This document shows, piece by piece, positions 28,045 through 37,161 of a DNA stretch of 64,000 nt; within the stretch, counting starts at the first letter, position 1, and the number at the start of each line of letters is the position of its first letter. The notes under the pieces are model-generated. The model was not told the DNA's origin, did no database searches, and worked only from the letters and a program-made list of their open reading frames with translations. A program made the translations under genes and the position numbers. This DNA comes from Sergeia podlipaevii (Eukaryota; Euglenozoa; Kinetoplastea; Trypanosomatida; Trypanosomatidae): assembly GCA_030849805.1 (NCBI GenBank), contig JASANZ010002234.1, positions 25,021-89,020 of the forward strand, written 5' to 3'.

Positions 28045-28986
28045 CTACGTAGAAGCAAGAAGAATATACGCGTCATCCGTGAAAAGTGCGGCCATACACT
28101 TATCCCATTGTTCATTTATGAAAGAGGGCAAGCTTCCCAATGCTTCTTGGAGAGAAAGTTGAGGGTACCGCATAGATAACAGCAGCGAATTCGGCAACTC
28201 CGATGAAGGGGGACTTGTGGAGAGAATAGCTTGCTGCTCTCGCCCAATCACTTCTGAAAGTGATGCTGCGTGCGTGACGCAAAAGCTGCTGGAGGCACAC
28301 TCCATCAATACATCTTTCCGAAGAGCAAGTACGCACTCTTGAAGGATACTGCCAACCTTGATGAGAACCGCGAGTATGCTGTGAGCAGCAGACAAGAGCG
28401 CTGCAGCTGAATGAAGACCAGTACTCCGAAAAAGCCTCTCCGATCGGGCATTAGTGGAGCACTGCGAGACTGAAGATGGCACGGCAATGGACTTGCTGGA
28501 TTGTGACCCATAAAGGCTCTCCATAGCTGCGGCTGCGGCAGCTTTCCTGGATGCCGCCGAAGTGCTTGATGTGACCACAGATTTTGCCAAGGGTCGTCCA
28601 GAGATGGTTGAAGTGTCAAGAGCCTCGACCAAAGACTTAGCACGTTGAGTTCGCGATGCCCATGTGTTCTGAGCAAGTGATACAGCACGAATGAGGTGCG
28701 CTTGGTCTTCCTGGTGCTGAGATACGAGCAGCTCTGCCGTGCTAGAAGGGAGTGCAGAGAGGACGCCTAGAGGAGGAGTGGCCGTGACTACACGCATCAC
28801 GCTCCCTCCCACTCCCCTTCCTTGCTCCACCCGTCGCAATGCGCCTTCAAGAACATTTTTTTGGTGGTTAATATTCTGAAGAGCCGCCAGATTCGCTTTG
28901 ATAGTAGGCAGCATATTGCGGCATTCTCTAAACAGCTGCATCACCATTTCCACATCCTGGACATCTAAGCTAGCAGAGGCACACAT
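28045..28986 (-). CDS. hypothetical protein, 313 residues
   Basis: I do not recognise a family. The product is predicted largely helical: residues 1-55 (DVEMVMQLFRECRNMLPTIK, then LAALQNINHQKNVLEGALRRV) look like a coiled coil, the centre is Ser/Ala/Thr-rich (RKAAAAAAMESLYGSQSSKS), and residues about 185-225 (LHSAAALLSAAHSILAVLIKVG) form a hydrophobic helix. The C-terminus has LSMRYPQLSLQEALGSL. It lies between the two TauE-like genes, which says little in a polycistronic unit. The frame extends to 29067, but the likely acceptor at 29030-29031 excludes that start; the ATG at 28986 is used. Confidence 0.78.
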   Translation of the reverse strand: MCASASLDVQDVEMVMQLFRECRNMLPTIKANLAALQNINHQKNVLEGALRRVEQGRGVGGSVMRVVTATPPLGVLSALPSSTAELLVSQHQEDQAHLIRAVSLAQNTWASRTQRAKSLVEALDTSTISGRPLAKSVVTSSTSAASRKAAAAAAMESLYGSQSSKSIAVPSSVSQCSTNARSERLFRSTGLHSAAALLSAAHSILAVLIKVGSILQECVLALRKDVLMECASSSFCVTHAASLSEVIGREQQAILSTSPPSSELPNSLLLSMRYPQLSLQEALGSLPSFINEQWDKCMAALFTDDAYILLAST

Positions 28987-29029
28987 CGGTAATAGTGGAA
29001 GACAAGAAAAAGCAAGAGAGGAAAAAGAA

Positions 29030-29031
29030 CT
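29030..29031 (-). promoter_or_regulatory. likely trans-splice acceptor of the 313-residue gene
   Basis: The minus strand reads CCCCATTTTTCCCAG ending here, after a pyrimidine-rich stretch. It is the last AG before the ATG at 28986. Confidence 0.5.
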
Positions 29032-29194
29032 GGGAAAAATGGGGAGAGAAAAATTAATGGGAGACATAGAGCACAGCGGAAACAGCGCATTTGGTATTCT
29101 TCACACATATTGTATGGCGTGATGTTGGAATTTCACCTCAAAAGGCAAGCTGCAATGATTTCGGCAAAGCACCAAGTGACATTTATTGTTCACC

Positions 29195-29230
<36 letters not shown>

Positions 29231-29236
29231 GTGTGT
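29195..29236. repeat. (AT)n followed by (GT)n microsatellite
   Basis: About 20 nt of alternating AT pass directly into about 22 nt of alternating GT, the longest dinucleotide array in the window. Confidence 0.9.
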
Positions 29237-29676
29237 ACGCATTTGAAGATATTGATTGTTCACATGATTATTAAGTAAAGACTGTATGAGTGTGTAAAGA
29301 CATCACACTGATATCAGAAAGAAAGCAAAGCGATAAAAATGAACTGTTAGCGTTTAGAAGTGTTGAAGTGCTACGAATGGTGTGACTAAGATCACTAATT
29401 CGTTTTGGTTGTTGATCTGCATCGTATTCGCTCGTAGGAAAAAAAATAGATTCAAAGGTGTCTGAAATTAGAGCGGAAAAATTCACTGCCGCAAGTTAGT
29501 TTCCGGGCCCCCTATCTTCATTATATCTTCTCTAATTCAATTTTCATTTCTCAAAATCCCCTCGACTCTGTTTTGGCAAATTGACTAGAAAATGACACGC
29601 GTATGCGCATTGCGTGTCCGCCGCATGTTTTGCGGTTGGCCAAAATGCCAAGTGAATTGTTACTTGCACATGTATG

Positions 29677-31455
29677 TTAAAAGTCCAATTCATCATCACA
29701 TCCTGTCACACGATCCTGAACCCCTTCACCCTCTAAATTGCAATGGATACACCGCATTGCCTGTTTGGACCTAGCAGTGACGGCAGCGCGATTACAACCC
29801 AGTGACGCTAATCTCTCAGCACGATCAACCTCCGCAAAGATAGAAGGAGGGCGATGAAGATCGGCTTTTCTGATACGCGTGGAGGAGCGGCAGGTAGATA
29901 GGCTGGCCATACTTGCCGTATCATCAATAACTATAAGCTCCTGTTCTGACACAGAATGTATTCTGCGTGGTTGCTCTTCGTGTAGAGCGACCACAGCAGC
30001 AGCTGAAAAATTCTTTGGTCCTGCAAAACTGCGATGCCAACCAAAACTCTGCTGCCACGATGACGTGCGCGTAGTGGAGAAACTAGTGGAGCGAGTATTG
30101 TCCCCGCCCTGCACAGCAAGGCTCGCAGCCTCTGACGCAACCGTAGCCGCTCTGTATGTAGACTCAATCTCCACCTCCATCGCTAGCTGTGTGTTGACCG
30201 CCTCTGATGCGCTTGACCGCTCGCACCAGCCGGCAATAATCGTAAGTGCGCCTAAACTGCCAAGAAGAAAAAGCAGTAGCTCAACGTTCGCAGTGATCAT
30301 CGTGGCGGATGAAAGTAGCAAAACTGACAAAACACACAAGTTGTAACTTCTAGGTCCAAGCAACTTTCCCAGCCACACTCCAGCAAATATGCCCCCGTAC
30401 GACACAAGCACGGATGTCACAAAAATCGGGATCATGTCCACGTGGAAAAGCGGGCCTGTACAGGCGACGACAAAGCGAAGCGCAGCACTCAGAAGCGATT
30501 GTGTGCAGAAGTTTCCGCGCATAATGTAGCCTGGGATGTCAAAGGCCAAAATAAAAATAATCTGCGGTGGTGCTGACACACCAGTCATGGAACCGAGCAG
30601 CCCGGAAACGCCTGCGGCGACTGTGCCCATTATCTTTGCTGAGAGCTTTATTTTGCCCTTTGAGTTCAAATTGCGGTTCACACGCACGCGTGTATACGTG
30701 AGTGTGCGCGTAGGTGTGAGCATTCGCGTGGTCGGCGGTGTCACCTGCTCCACGCCGTTCTCCATGATAGGACGGTACATGGCCTCGCGCAGCGTGTACG
30801 GAGCGCCACTTGCAGTTGCCAAAATGACTCTGTCCCCGGCGGGGTCGTCACCAAAGATATCGATAAACTCCTCCGGTGGTCGTTCGGCAGGTGGACTAAC
30901 AAGCGACCGCCGAGAAAAGCTTGTATTGGCACTGTGTGAGAACTGCTGCGCCACGACCTCGACCTCCTCTACAAGTTCCTTCTCCGGCGTTGGAGTGCCA
31001 ACAAGCGCCTTGACAAAGCGGTGGTTCATGACTGTGCGGCCAATAAGCAAGAGGGCGTAGATAACAGCAAACCCGAGATTAGAGAACCCCAACACTAGTT
31101 TTAATACTCGATCATTAACTTTGGAGAAAACAACCATCCCAGCTAGAGACGTAATGCACGACGCTACTGCCATACTCGAAATCATCGTTTTTGAAAATAT
31201 ACTGTCTCGGTAGCACAAAAAAATGACTAGCGGAGTGGTGAAAACTGCCTTTACATACATGACGAGGGTGATAGCATGTACAGGTTCAGCGCCAAGTGGG
31301 GTTGTATTAAACGTACTGGGTGCCATCACAGTGACGGTATACCACAAAATCTGCAATATTATTGCATCGCCAAAGCCCGTTACACCCTGAACAATACTAG
31401 CAAGAAAATTAATCAATGCTACGGTAAAATAAACAATGAACGCACGATCAGCCAT
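29677..31455 (-). CDS. TauE/SafE-like membrane transporter, paralogue 2
   Basis: The 592-residue protein is a divergent paralogue of the gene at 25966-27639. The first membrane half contains QGVTGFGDAIILQILW (23-38), APSTFNTTPLGAEP and three or more further hydrophobic helices. The cytosolic or luminal loop (about 141-265) is longer and acidic, and ends with RTLTYTRVRVNR at 250-261. The second half starts with GVSGLLGSMTGVSAPPQIIF and is followed by a long Ser/Thr/Arg-rich tail with SHAxS-type low complexity and several Ser clusters. The open frame extends 39 codons upstream through a hydrophobic stretch, but a T15 tract and AG at 31535-31536 place the splice site below that start. The ATG at 31455 aligns with the start of the paralogue. 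Confidence 0.87.
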   Translation of the reverse strand: MADRAFIVYFTVALINFLASIVQGVTGFGDAIILQILWYTVTVMAPSTFNTTPLGAEPVHAITLVMYVKAVFTTPLVIFLCYRDSIFSKTMISSMAVASCITSLAGMVVFSKVNDRVLKLVLGFSNLGFAVIYALLLIGRTVMNHRFVKALVGTPTPEKELVEEVEVVAQQFSHSANTSFSRRSLVSPPAERPPEEFIDIFGDDPAGDRVILATASGAPYTLREAMYRPIMENGVEQVTPPTTRMLTPTRTLTYTRVRVNRNLNSKGKIKLSAKIMGTVAAGVSGLLGSMTGVSAPPQIIFILAFDIPGYIMRGNFCTQSLLSAALRFVVACTGPLFHVDMIPIFVTSVLVSYGGIFAGVWLGKLLGPRSYNLCVLSVLLLSSATMITANVELLLFLLGSLGALTIIAGWCERSSASEAVNTQLAMEVEIESTYRAATVASEAASLAVQGGDNTRSTSFSTTRTSSWQQSFGWHRSFAGPKNFSAAAVVALHEEQPRRIHSVSEQELIVIDDTASMASLSTCRSSTRIRKADLHRPPSIFAEVDRAERLASLGCNRAAVTARSKQAMRCIHCNLEGEGVQDRVTGCDDELDF

Positions 31456-32513
31456 CTGCGTGTTGAATAAAACAATGAACGCAAGGGAGAAAAGGAATAA
31501 GCATATAAAATGAAAGACTGTGAATGATGTAAGGCTTGTGTATGTAGGAAAAGTTCCAACCAGTGCATTCAAAAAAAAAAAAAAAAAGTTAGCAAATATC
31601 TCAACGTGAGATATATGCTCACTTTAATCTAATTCTTCAAAACAATGTTCTGTGATTTCTTCCGCCTTAAAAAGCGCAATGTCCACAATAAAAAAATAGA
31701 AAACCTTCAATGTAAGCGCCACTTCAAAATCTATAAAGGGGAAAATACATCAACACGGCATTCAACACTAGAGCAAGCACATAATTGGATAACACGTATG
31801 TCCAGCACAAACAAACAGAAAGAAAAAAATGATAGGTAATACAGAGGGAGATAAAACTGAAGAAAACGAGTCCATAATAGGCAACGCTTTCTAATGGATT
31901 CATAGAAGTAAAATAATCGCTATGTATTTGGAATTGAAGGAGATGTTTCCTTAAGAGACAGTTTCTTCAAAATTTTCTTTTTTTTTTCTTTCCCCAAAAG
32001 GGACAATTGTAAAATTATAGGGGGAAAACAACGATGAGAAGATGCCGAAAAGAATGGGCGCGGCCTTGAGAAAAGTGTACAAATATGTATATATAAGGAA
32101 GATATAGAAAGATATAGCACCTTGATAGCGCAAGTGCAAACACAACTCTCACCATCAAGAGGCGCGCTTGTTATGCTGATTTTTGTTCTTTTCTGTTGGT
32201 GGTGGAAAAGACGCAGAAAAAAAATTTTAGGTTCTACTAAATGTGAGAGACGCTCCTCTACACACAAGTCAACAGGGCATGAACGACCGATGACAGAAAT
32301 GCACACAGGCAAAAAAAAAAAGGGAACCAAGCAAGAGAAAAAAAAAAAAGTGTAACCGCTGAATAAAACGCCCAGCCATCCATACACGCTCATTATTACA
32401 AAGCGCTCCGCTGCTTCTTCACAGCATAGTGTCTGCTTGTGGAGCGCGTGACCCACATGCACCCTCCCTCTCACTCAGGCACGCACACTGACCTACTGTC
32501 TCTCTCTCTCTCT
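31456..32513. other. intergenic region, about 1.06 kb
   Basis: It holds splice signals of the transporter (31535-31587), AT-rich sequence, and the 3' flank of the GST-like gene with a CT repeat at 32498-32515 touching its stop codon. Hydrophobic minus ORFs at 31920-32474 derive from pyrimidine-rich sequence. No gene is seen. Confidence 0.5.
31535..31536 (-). promoter_or_regulatory. likely trans-splice acceptor of TauE-like paralogue 2
   Basis: It is the first AG after a minus-strand T-run (complement of 31570-31587). It excludes the upstream in-frame start at 31572 and leaves about 80 nt of leader. Confidence 0.5.
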
Positions 32514-32515
32514 CT
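32498..32515. repeat. (TC)n microsatellite at the stop codon of the GST-like gene
   Basis: Nine TC units run up to the stop codon of the gene at 32514. Confidence 0.85.
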
Positions 32516-33179
32516 ACGACCGCAAGGGGCCAATAGTAGCTCCCTCCTTCACCAGCACACTTCGAATCTTTGGGTTACGCATAATAGTGTTGTAGTGACG
32601 GTACACAGCGCGGTACTTCTTGGCCAAGGAATCGCCATTCTTGGCATTGCAGCGGTACACCCACTGCACAGAGAAGGCAACCGCGACATCCGCAATCGAC
32701 ATGCGTTCGCCAACAAGAAAGGTTCGAATGCTTAGTACCTCCTCAAGCGCAGCAAGAACAGTTTCAACTGCAGTCAGCGCGGAACCCGGTACTGCGCTGC
32801 CCTTCTTCTCAAACTTGGCCTCGATGTAGGGCATGTTCGCAGCATCAATTTCAGTGGTGGCAAAGTCAACCCACATGTCAACCTGGCTGGACTCGAAAGG
32901 GGTGCGCCCGTACACGTGCAGGGCATCCTTCTTTTCAAAGCGCGCGATATAGCGCACTATCGCGTTGGACTCAAACAAGTTAACCCCACTTCCATCTTCG
33001 AGCTGGAGAACAGGGTACATGCCGCAAGGGTCATATTCTTCGCGAAAGCCAGCATCCATGTTCACTCGCTTGTTAGGTTCAATAGAGCCCACCTCAAGAG
33101 TAACGTTGGCAAGCGCAGCCGTTGCTAATATCTTCTGAGCATCGGCGTTCTCAGGATCCTTTACGTATAACAAACGCAT
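32514..33179 (-). CDS. glutathione S-transferase-fold protein (eEF1B-gamma N-domain-like)
   Basis: The 221-residue protein has the two-domain GST fold. The thioredoxin-like N-terminus has the cis-Pro in GMYPVLQLED (residues about 53-62) and the Glu-Ser pair in LFESNAIVRYIAR (about 68-80). The helical C-terminus has FLVGERMSIADVAVAFSVQW with the N-capping motif. The ESNAIVRYIAR segment resembles the GST domain of elongation factor 1B-gamma and of some tRNA synthetases more than drug-conjugating GSTs. The C-terminal eEF1-gamma domain is absent, so this is either a stand-alone member or a stress GST. No catalytic Tyr/Ser/Cys is obvious near the N-terminus. The ATG at 33179 follows a T14 tract. 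Confidence 0.85.
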   Translation of the reverse strand: MRLLYVKDPENADAQKILATAALANVTLEVGSIEPNKRVNMDAGFREEYDPCGMYPVLQLEDGSGVNLFESNAIVRYIARFEKKDALHVYGRTPFESSQVDMWVDFATTEIDAANMPYIEAKFEKKGSAVPGSALTAVETVLAALEEVLSIRTFLVGERMSIADVAVAFSVQWVYRCNAKNGDSLAKKYRAVYRHYNTIMRNPKIRSVLVKEGATIGPLRS

Positions 33180-34048
33180 TGTTCTTTACTTTCCTTCAAA
33201 AAAAAAAAAAATAGAAAAACCACTCTATCTTTCTCTCTAGTTTCCTGCTATGACAGAAAAAAACTTGGTATCGATAAAATAGAAAGCAATATCGCAACAA
33301 CAACAAAAGCAAATGCGTGTAGATTAAATTTATATTTATATGTACGTATTCTGTAAAAAAAAAAAAAAAAAAAACATAAGAGGGGCAAAAAAAAAAAAAA
33401 AAAGAGAATAGAAGTGAGTACACGGTTTATCTAAGCAGAGCGTAAATTGCAACTAAGTCTTGAATTTTCGTTTAAAAGAAAAAAAAGATAAACTGGGCTG
33501 TATGTAGTATTATAACTTATATGGTTAGAAAAAGAAATGCAGGTAGTGAAACACAATACAACCAATAATAGAAAAACAAATTTCAGCAAAGGAACACAAA
33601 AATTTACTGCAACCAATACTTTCCCTTTCACACATGTGAAAAACTTCGCGAACCGACAATACAGTCACACTCAGATACAGGGACTCATCAGTTAAATAAA
33701 TAGAGATTCTCTAGTAGCTTAACACAAGATCAGTAAAGGAAAAGAGAAGGAATACAAAATATTCATGAACAAACACACTCGCTTATCTACGCGTCTCCCT
33801 CTGACTAATTTTTTTAAAAAAGTACGTCACTTGTCACTGAAAAAAAAAGGAAACGAGGGAAGAAGGCGGGGTAACTTGGATACGTATATTAAAACAGCTT
33901 GTGCAACTATCATGAGAGCATTGGTTGCGTAGAAAGCGCTGTACCCCTGGTGCGCCACTGCTGCACAGAGTGGGAACTGTGAATTGAAAAACAAAAAGAA
34001 AACCTCCTTGCAAAATACAAAAGAAAAAAACTGACCAAAAGCACACCT
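33180..34048. other. intergenic region, about 0.87 kb, with long A-runs
   Basis: A-runs of 14-20 nt at about 33200-33213, 33356-33375 and 33389-33405 are minus-strand T tracts; the first fits splicing of the GST-like gene. The rest is 3' flank of the first PRA1-family gene. No gene is seen. Confidence 0.55.
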
Positions 34049-34723
34049 TCAGGCAAACTCAAAGACGCTATCCTCCAGCGCAGGTCGGCGGAACGAGGCG
34101 TGGATGCTAGAAACACCAACAGAAGTTAGCACAAGCCAAAATATAGCGGAGCTGCCGCTTGTGATCCAAAAACTCAAGCCCGCAAAGATGATTAACACAA
34201 CGTACAGCTGCGTAGAGGAAAAGCCGCGCTCGCCAAAATAAATGAGCCCATCCCCCTCCAACGCCTGCGCTGCTTTTTTCTTTATATACCCATACGCCAG
34301 CGCTGAAAGGGTCATACAGATAAAGAACGGAAGATTGATCAAAACAATATAAGATGAGCACACCAAAGAGAGAATGATGTAGTTCGAGTAAAAGTATGAC
34401 CCATTACGGCTGAGGCGTCCGAGTACATCAGAAGTCCCGGCAGGGGACACGAAGTAGCTACGATCAAAAAACTCCCCCCATGGGCGAACCGTCGCAAACT
34501 GATTCTGAATATGCTGCTTGCTCACAGAATAAACCTGTTGTACCTTCCACGGAATAGACTCCTCGGTAGATATGATACTGGAATAGCTAGGAAGGCCATC
34601 CCCGTTCATACCGTCGAGTGACGCAGGGATCCGACGCTCCATCGTTGTATCAGCACTCTGAACAAACGCATCCGCTGGAGCTGCGTCAACAAATTCGACT
34701 GGCTTAGGAGAAGTTGGCAACAT
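34049..34723 (-). CDS. PRA1-family (prenylated Rab acceptor) membrane protein 1
   Basis: The 224-residue protein has a soluble N-terminus of about 75 residues and then the PRA1 domain: VRPWGEFFDRSYFVSP, RLSRNGSYFYSNYIIL, a paired hydrophobic segment (YIVLINLPFFICMTLSALAYGY), a charged loop and a second paired segment (LYVVLIIFAGLSFWITSG and IFWLVLTSVGVSSIHASFRRP). PRA1/Yip3 proteins sit in ER, Golgi or endosomal membranes and help Rab GTPases attach or leave. The ATG at 34723 is the first in frame. It is next to a second, larger PRA1-family gene at 35174-36133 with the same segment order but low identity. Confidence 0.88.
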   Translation of the reverse strand: MLPTSPKPVEFVDAAPADAFVQSADTTMERRIPASLDGMNGDGLPSYSSIISTEESIPWKVQQVYSVSKQHIQNQFATVRPWGEFFDRSYFVSPAGTSDVLGRLSRNGSYFYSNYIILSLVCSSYIVLINLPFFICMTLSALAYGYIKKKAAQALEGDGLIYFGERGFSSTQLYVVLIIFAGLSFWITSGSSAIFWLVLTSVGVSSIHASFRRPALEDSVFEFA

Positions 34724-35173
34724 ATGTATATATATATATATCTAATACGTATATAAATAAATACAGATGTAAATGTTGAAGAAAGAAAAGCAAAATACAC
34801 TAGATGCTACTACAAAGATAAAAAAAGGGAACTTTGCTCTACTACAAAAGTGCAAAAAAAAATAAAAAAAATGAATGAATACATAATTTGGCTATTCGTG
34901 TACATAAAGAGATCACACAAAAACTACTTGGCGTTACGCAATCAACAAAGAGCATTCATGCCCTCAAGAAAACAATATAACATGAAAACTTATGTTCCAT
35001 TCTTTAAAGTAAAAAATGTCATGAGGCAGCAAGAGGGAAAGCATCACAAGACTCTTCTGTCATTTTTTTGTTGCTCCCTTTTTTCCCCAAGTCTCTCTAC
35101 ATAAAGATATCCAGTATAGAAGAGGGTATGCGCCAATAGGCGAATAAAGAGAATATATCACAATATATTATGC
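34724..35173. other. intergenic region with (TA)n
   Basis: A TA repeat at 34725-34741 adjoins the start of the first PRA1 gene. A-runs at 34853-34872 may serve as its splicing tract. The rest is 3' flank of the second PRA1 gene. No gene is seen. Confidence 0.55.
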
Positions 35174-36133
35174 TCACAGTCCATCGGCGGCTAAAGTCAA
35201 GGAATCATCCCTTAAAAAGGAACTACCGTCAGGCATCTCGTCTTCCTGCCCTCCCTCAAGATACGAAAGAGCCATAAAAAGTAAAACCAGTACATACTGC
35301 ACCAACTTCGGTCTACACTTCTCAAGCTCCTCATCGTCAAAGTAGGTCGGCTTACGCCACAGCGCGTGTGGTATGACGATGAGTGCGTTAACAACCAGCA
35401 CCCAGAGAGTTGTTTTCATCCCATCGAAAAACACAAACAATACAATTGTAGAACCTAGTAAGATGTGGCCGAGCATGTGATAAGAAATGCTCTTCCCTAA
35501 AATGCGGGTTGAGGCACCGTAGCGGAGCTGCTCGCGCTTCCGCACAGCGATGGAGTGCGCTAGAAGAGATGAAACAAGCACAACGATGCAGAAGGGCAGG
35601 TTGTAGATGAACAGGAAAGGTAGTGTTACGCAATAAAAGATTTCCAGATAGTTGGAGGAATAATAAGGAATGTTCAAGTTGAGTCTACCAACAACCTCCT
35701 TGACCTTTCTGGGAAACCTCATCTTCTGAGGATCAGCAAAGTCAGTAAGCCACGGAAGCCGCTCCTCCTCGATGCCAGTCCACATGCACGTCACGTGATC
35801 TGCAAAGCAGTTCCATTCATTGCGTAGTGAAAAGCCGCGGGTATTGTCGGGATGAAAATAAGAAATGAAATCGCTGCGCTGCATGCGCGTGGAAGTAGGG
35901 GCATGGTGGCGATGCCGGCGACGCCGCGGCGAACTCCCCGAGAAAGGGCTCCCAGCATCGCTGTCATCGCTTTCAAGCTCATCATAGAGGGCATCGTGTC
36001 TCTCAAAGGACTCTTCTGACGACAACGACGATGAGCTGAGTGACGCCGCATCATCGAGCTGCGTGGGCTCCATCTGGGTCACTTTAAAAGGCTCGAGCTT
36101 TGCCACGGCAGGCTCAGAGAGAGCAGAGGACAT
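35174..36133 (-). CDS. PRA1-family membrane protein 2
   Basis: The 319-residue protein has a long acidic and Ser-rich N-terminus (ASLSSSSLSSEESFERHD, then ELESDDSDAGSPFSGSS and a basic RRRRHRHH stretch) that looks like a phosphorylation target. A PRA1-type domain follows: LNLNIPYYSSNYLEIFYCV, paired hydrophobic segments (LPFLFIYNLPFCIVVLVSSLL), a charged loop with an RxxQLRYG stretch, and a second pair (HILLGSTIVLFVFFDG and LWVLVVNALIVIPHALWRKP). The final WRKP matches FRRP in the neighbour. A further hydrophobic segment near the end (LVQYVLVLLFMALSYL) is extra to the usual family. The ATG at 36133 is the first in frame. Confidence 0.86.
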   Translation of the reverse strand: MSSALSEPAVAKLEPFKVTQMEPTQLDDAASLSSSSLSSEESFERHDALYDELESDDSDAGSPFSGSSPRRRRHRHHAPTSTRMQRSDFISYFHPDNTRGFSLRNEWNCFADHVTCMWTGIEEERLPWLTDFADPQKMRFPRKVKEVVGRLNLNIPYYSSNYLEIFYCVTLPFLFIYNLPFCIVVLVSSLLAHSIAVRKREQLRYGASTRILGKSISYHMLGHILLGSTIVLFVFFDGMKTTLWVLVVNALIVIPHALWRKPTYFDDEELEKCRPKLVQYVLVLLFMALSYLEGGQEDEMPDGSSFLRDDSLTLAADGL

Positions 36134-36612
36134 ATGTGGCTATTCTCCTCTTCTTTGTAGTGAAAAAAAAAAAACTTTTTTTAAAAAAAAATGCAAGTTG
36201 TCCCTAGAAACGTTAAAAAGGAAAAAAAACTGCCATACAGCAATGTAACAAAAAAAATGAAAAAAAAAACTTCAGATGTTGAAGAAACAAAAGGACAACA
36301 TGTTACGTATTTATATTGAACTTGACCCCTTCAACTTAAAAAAAAAAGAAAATCGAAGGGCACAATAAAAAAAGGTTAGTTGTGCTAGCGTGCTAAATGC
36401 AATTTTTTCTGTAGTTGATGATTAATACCACATCGATGCAACACGCATACCTGCGTACACGACAATATAGTGTACATTGTCAAGTGCAAGCGACTTCGAT
36501 GTAAGATCAATATGCCATATATATTGCTCATGCAACGATTCAGTGCTTCCTCATTCCCTTTATGTCTCCTTCTATATAAACAGCGAGTGATCATATTATT
36601 CTATCGCTTTTT
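36134..36612. other. intergenic region
   Basis: A-runs at 36164-36191 and 36257-36269 give minus-strand T tracts for the second PRA1 gene. A 69-codon minus ORF at 36385-36594 has no splice context. No gene is supported. Confidence 0.5.
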
Positions 36613-36798
36613 TTAAAACTTCCCAAATAAATCCACATAAATTGGTTTAGAAAGCTCTGCAAATGTCATCACCTCGTCAGCACCCTGTGATACGCACAAA
36701 ACAGGATGACCTCTGGCGTAGACACCATCTATAAGCACTCCATGCACGTTCGCAACCCTTCCACGTACAGATATAACGATTGTACGGGTCCCCAACAT
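36613..36798 (-). CDS. candidate small protein, 61 residues
   Basis: I do not recognise the product. The 61 codons from the ATG at 36798 give a sequence with regular beta-strand spacing (TIVISVRGRVANVHGVLIDG, then HPVLCVSQG and IYVDLFGKF) and no low complexity, in a GC-richer patch inside AT-rich flanks. On the minus strand a T-rich tract (complement of 36856-36880) precedes it, with an AG about 30 nt above the ATG, so a trans-spliced transcript is plausible. The frame continues only to a TTG at 36807. It could encode a small mitochondrial or ribosomal protein, but nothing in the sequence says which. Confidence 0.5.
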   Translation of the reverse strand: MLGTRTIVISVRGRVANVHGVLIDGVYARGHPVLCVSQGADEVMTFAELSKPIYVDLFGKF

Positions 36799-37161
36799 GA
36801 CAAGCAACAGAGCAAGGCGGTGTGCTATTGTTATTAGTAGCCCCCCCCCCTCCCAAAAAAAAAAAGAAAAAAAATCTTTAAAAGAAAAATTGGGAAACCT
36901 CTATAAAGAAATGCGAGGAGAGAACCAAGCAACACCAACAAAAACCCGAAGGGCAAAATATTATATAATGCCACTACATCCTAGTAAAGTGGCACACCAT
37001 ACGGCAACAACGCCAAAGGTTTTCATACATTTGACTATCACACGGGTATACGCAAGCACGCATCCATTCTCATATCTACAGAGAGGCAATTCTGAGTGCC
37101 CCTCATACAAAAAAAGAAAGTGAAAAGATATAAAATTCACCAATCGACTCAACTCTCTTCT
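36799..37161. other. intergenic region with C and A homopolymer runs
   Basis: A run of about 10 C at 36841-36850 adjoins A-runs at 36856-36880, the splicing tract for the 61-residue ORF. The part up to 37161 is 3' flank of the C2/ubiquitin-like gene. No gene is seen. Confidence 0.5.

Larger units (their letters stand above)
28987..29676. other. intergenic region with a long dinucleotide repeat
   Basis: It holds the leader of the 313-residue gene, an AT/GT repeat at 29195-29236 and the 3' flank of the second transporter. A 71-codon ORF at 29271-29486 starts with GTG and is not supported. Confidence 0.55.

Noticed and set aside
31920..32474. 184-codon minus ORF below TauE-like paralogue 2
   Set aside because: It is Phe/Ser/Leu-rich from T/C-rich sequence and overlaps low-complexity flank; no domain is visible.
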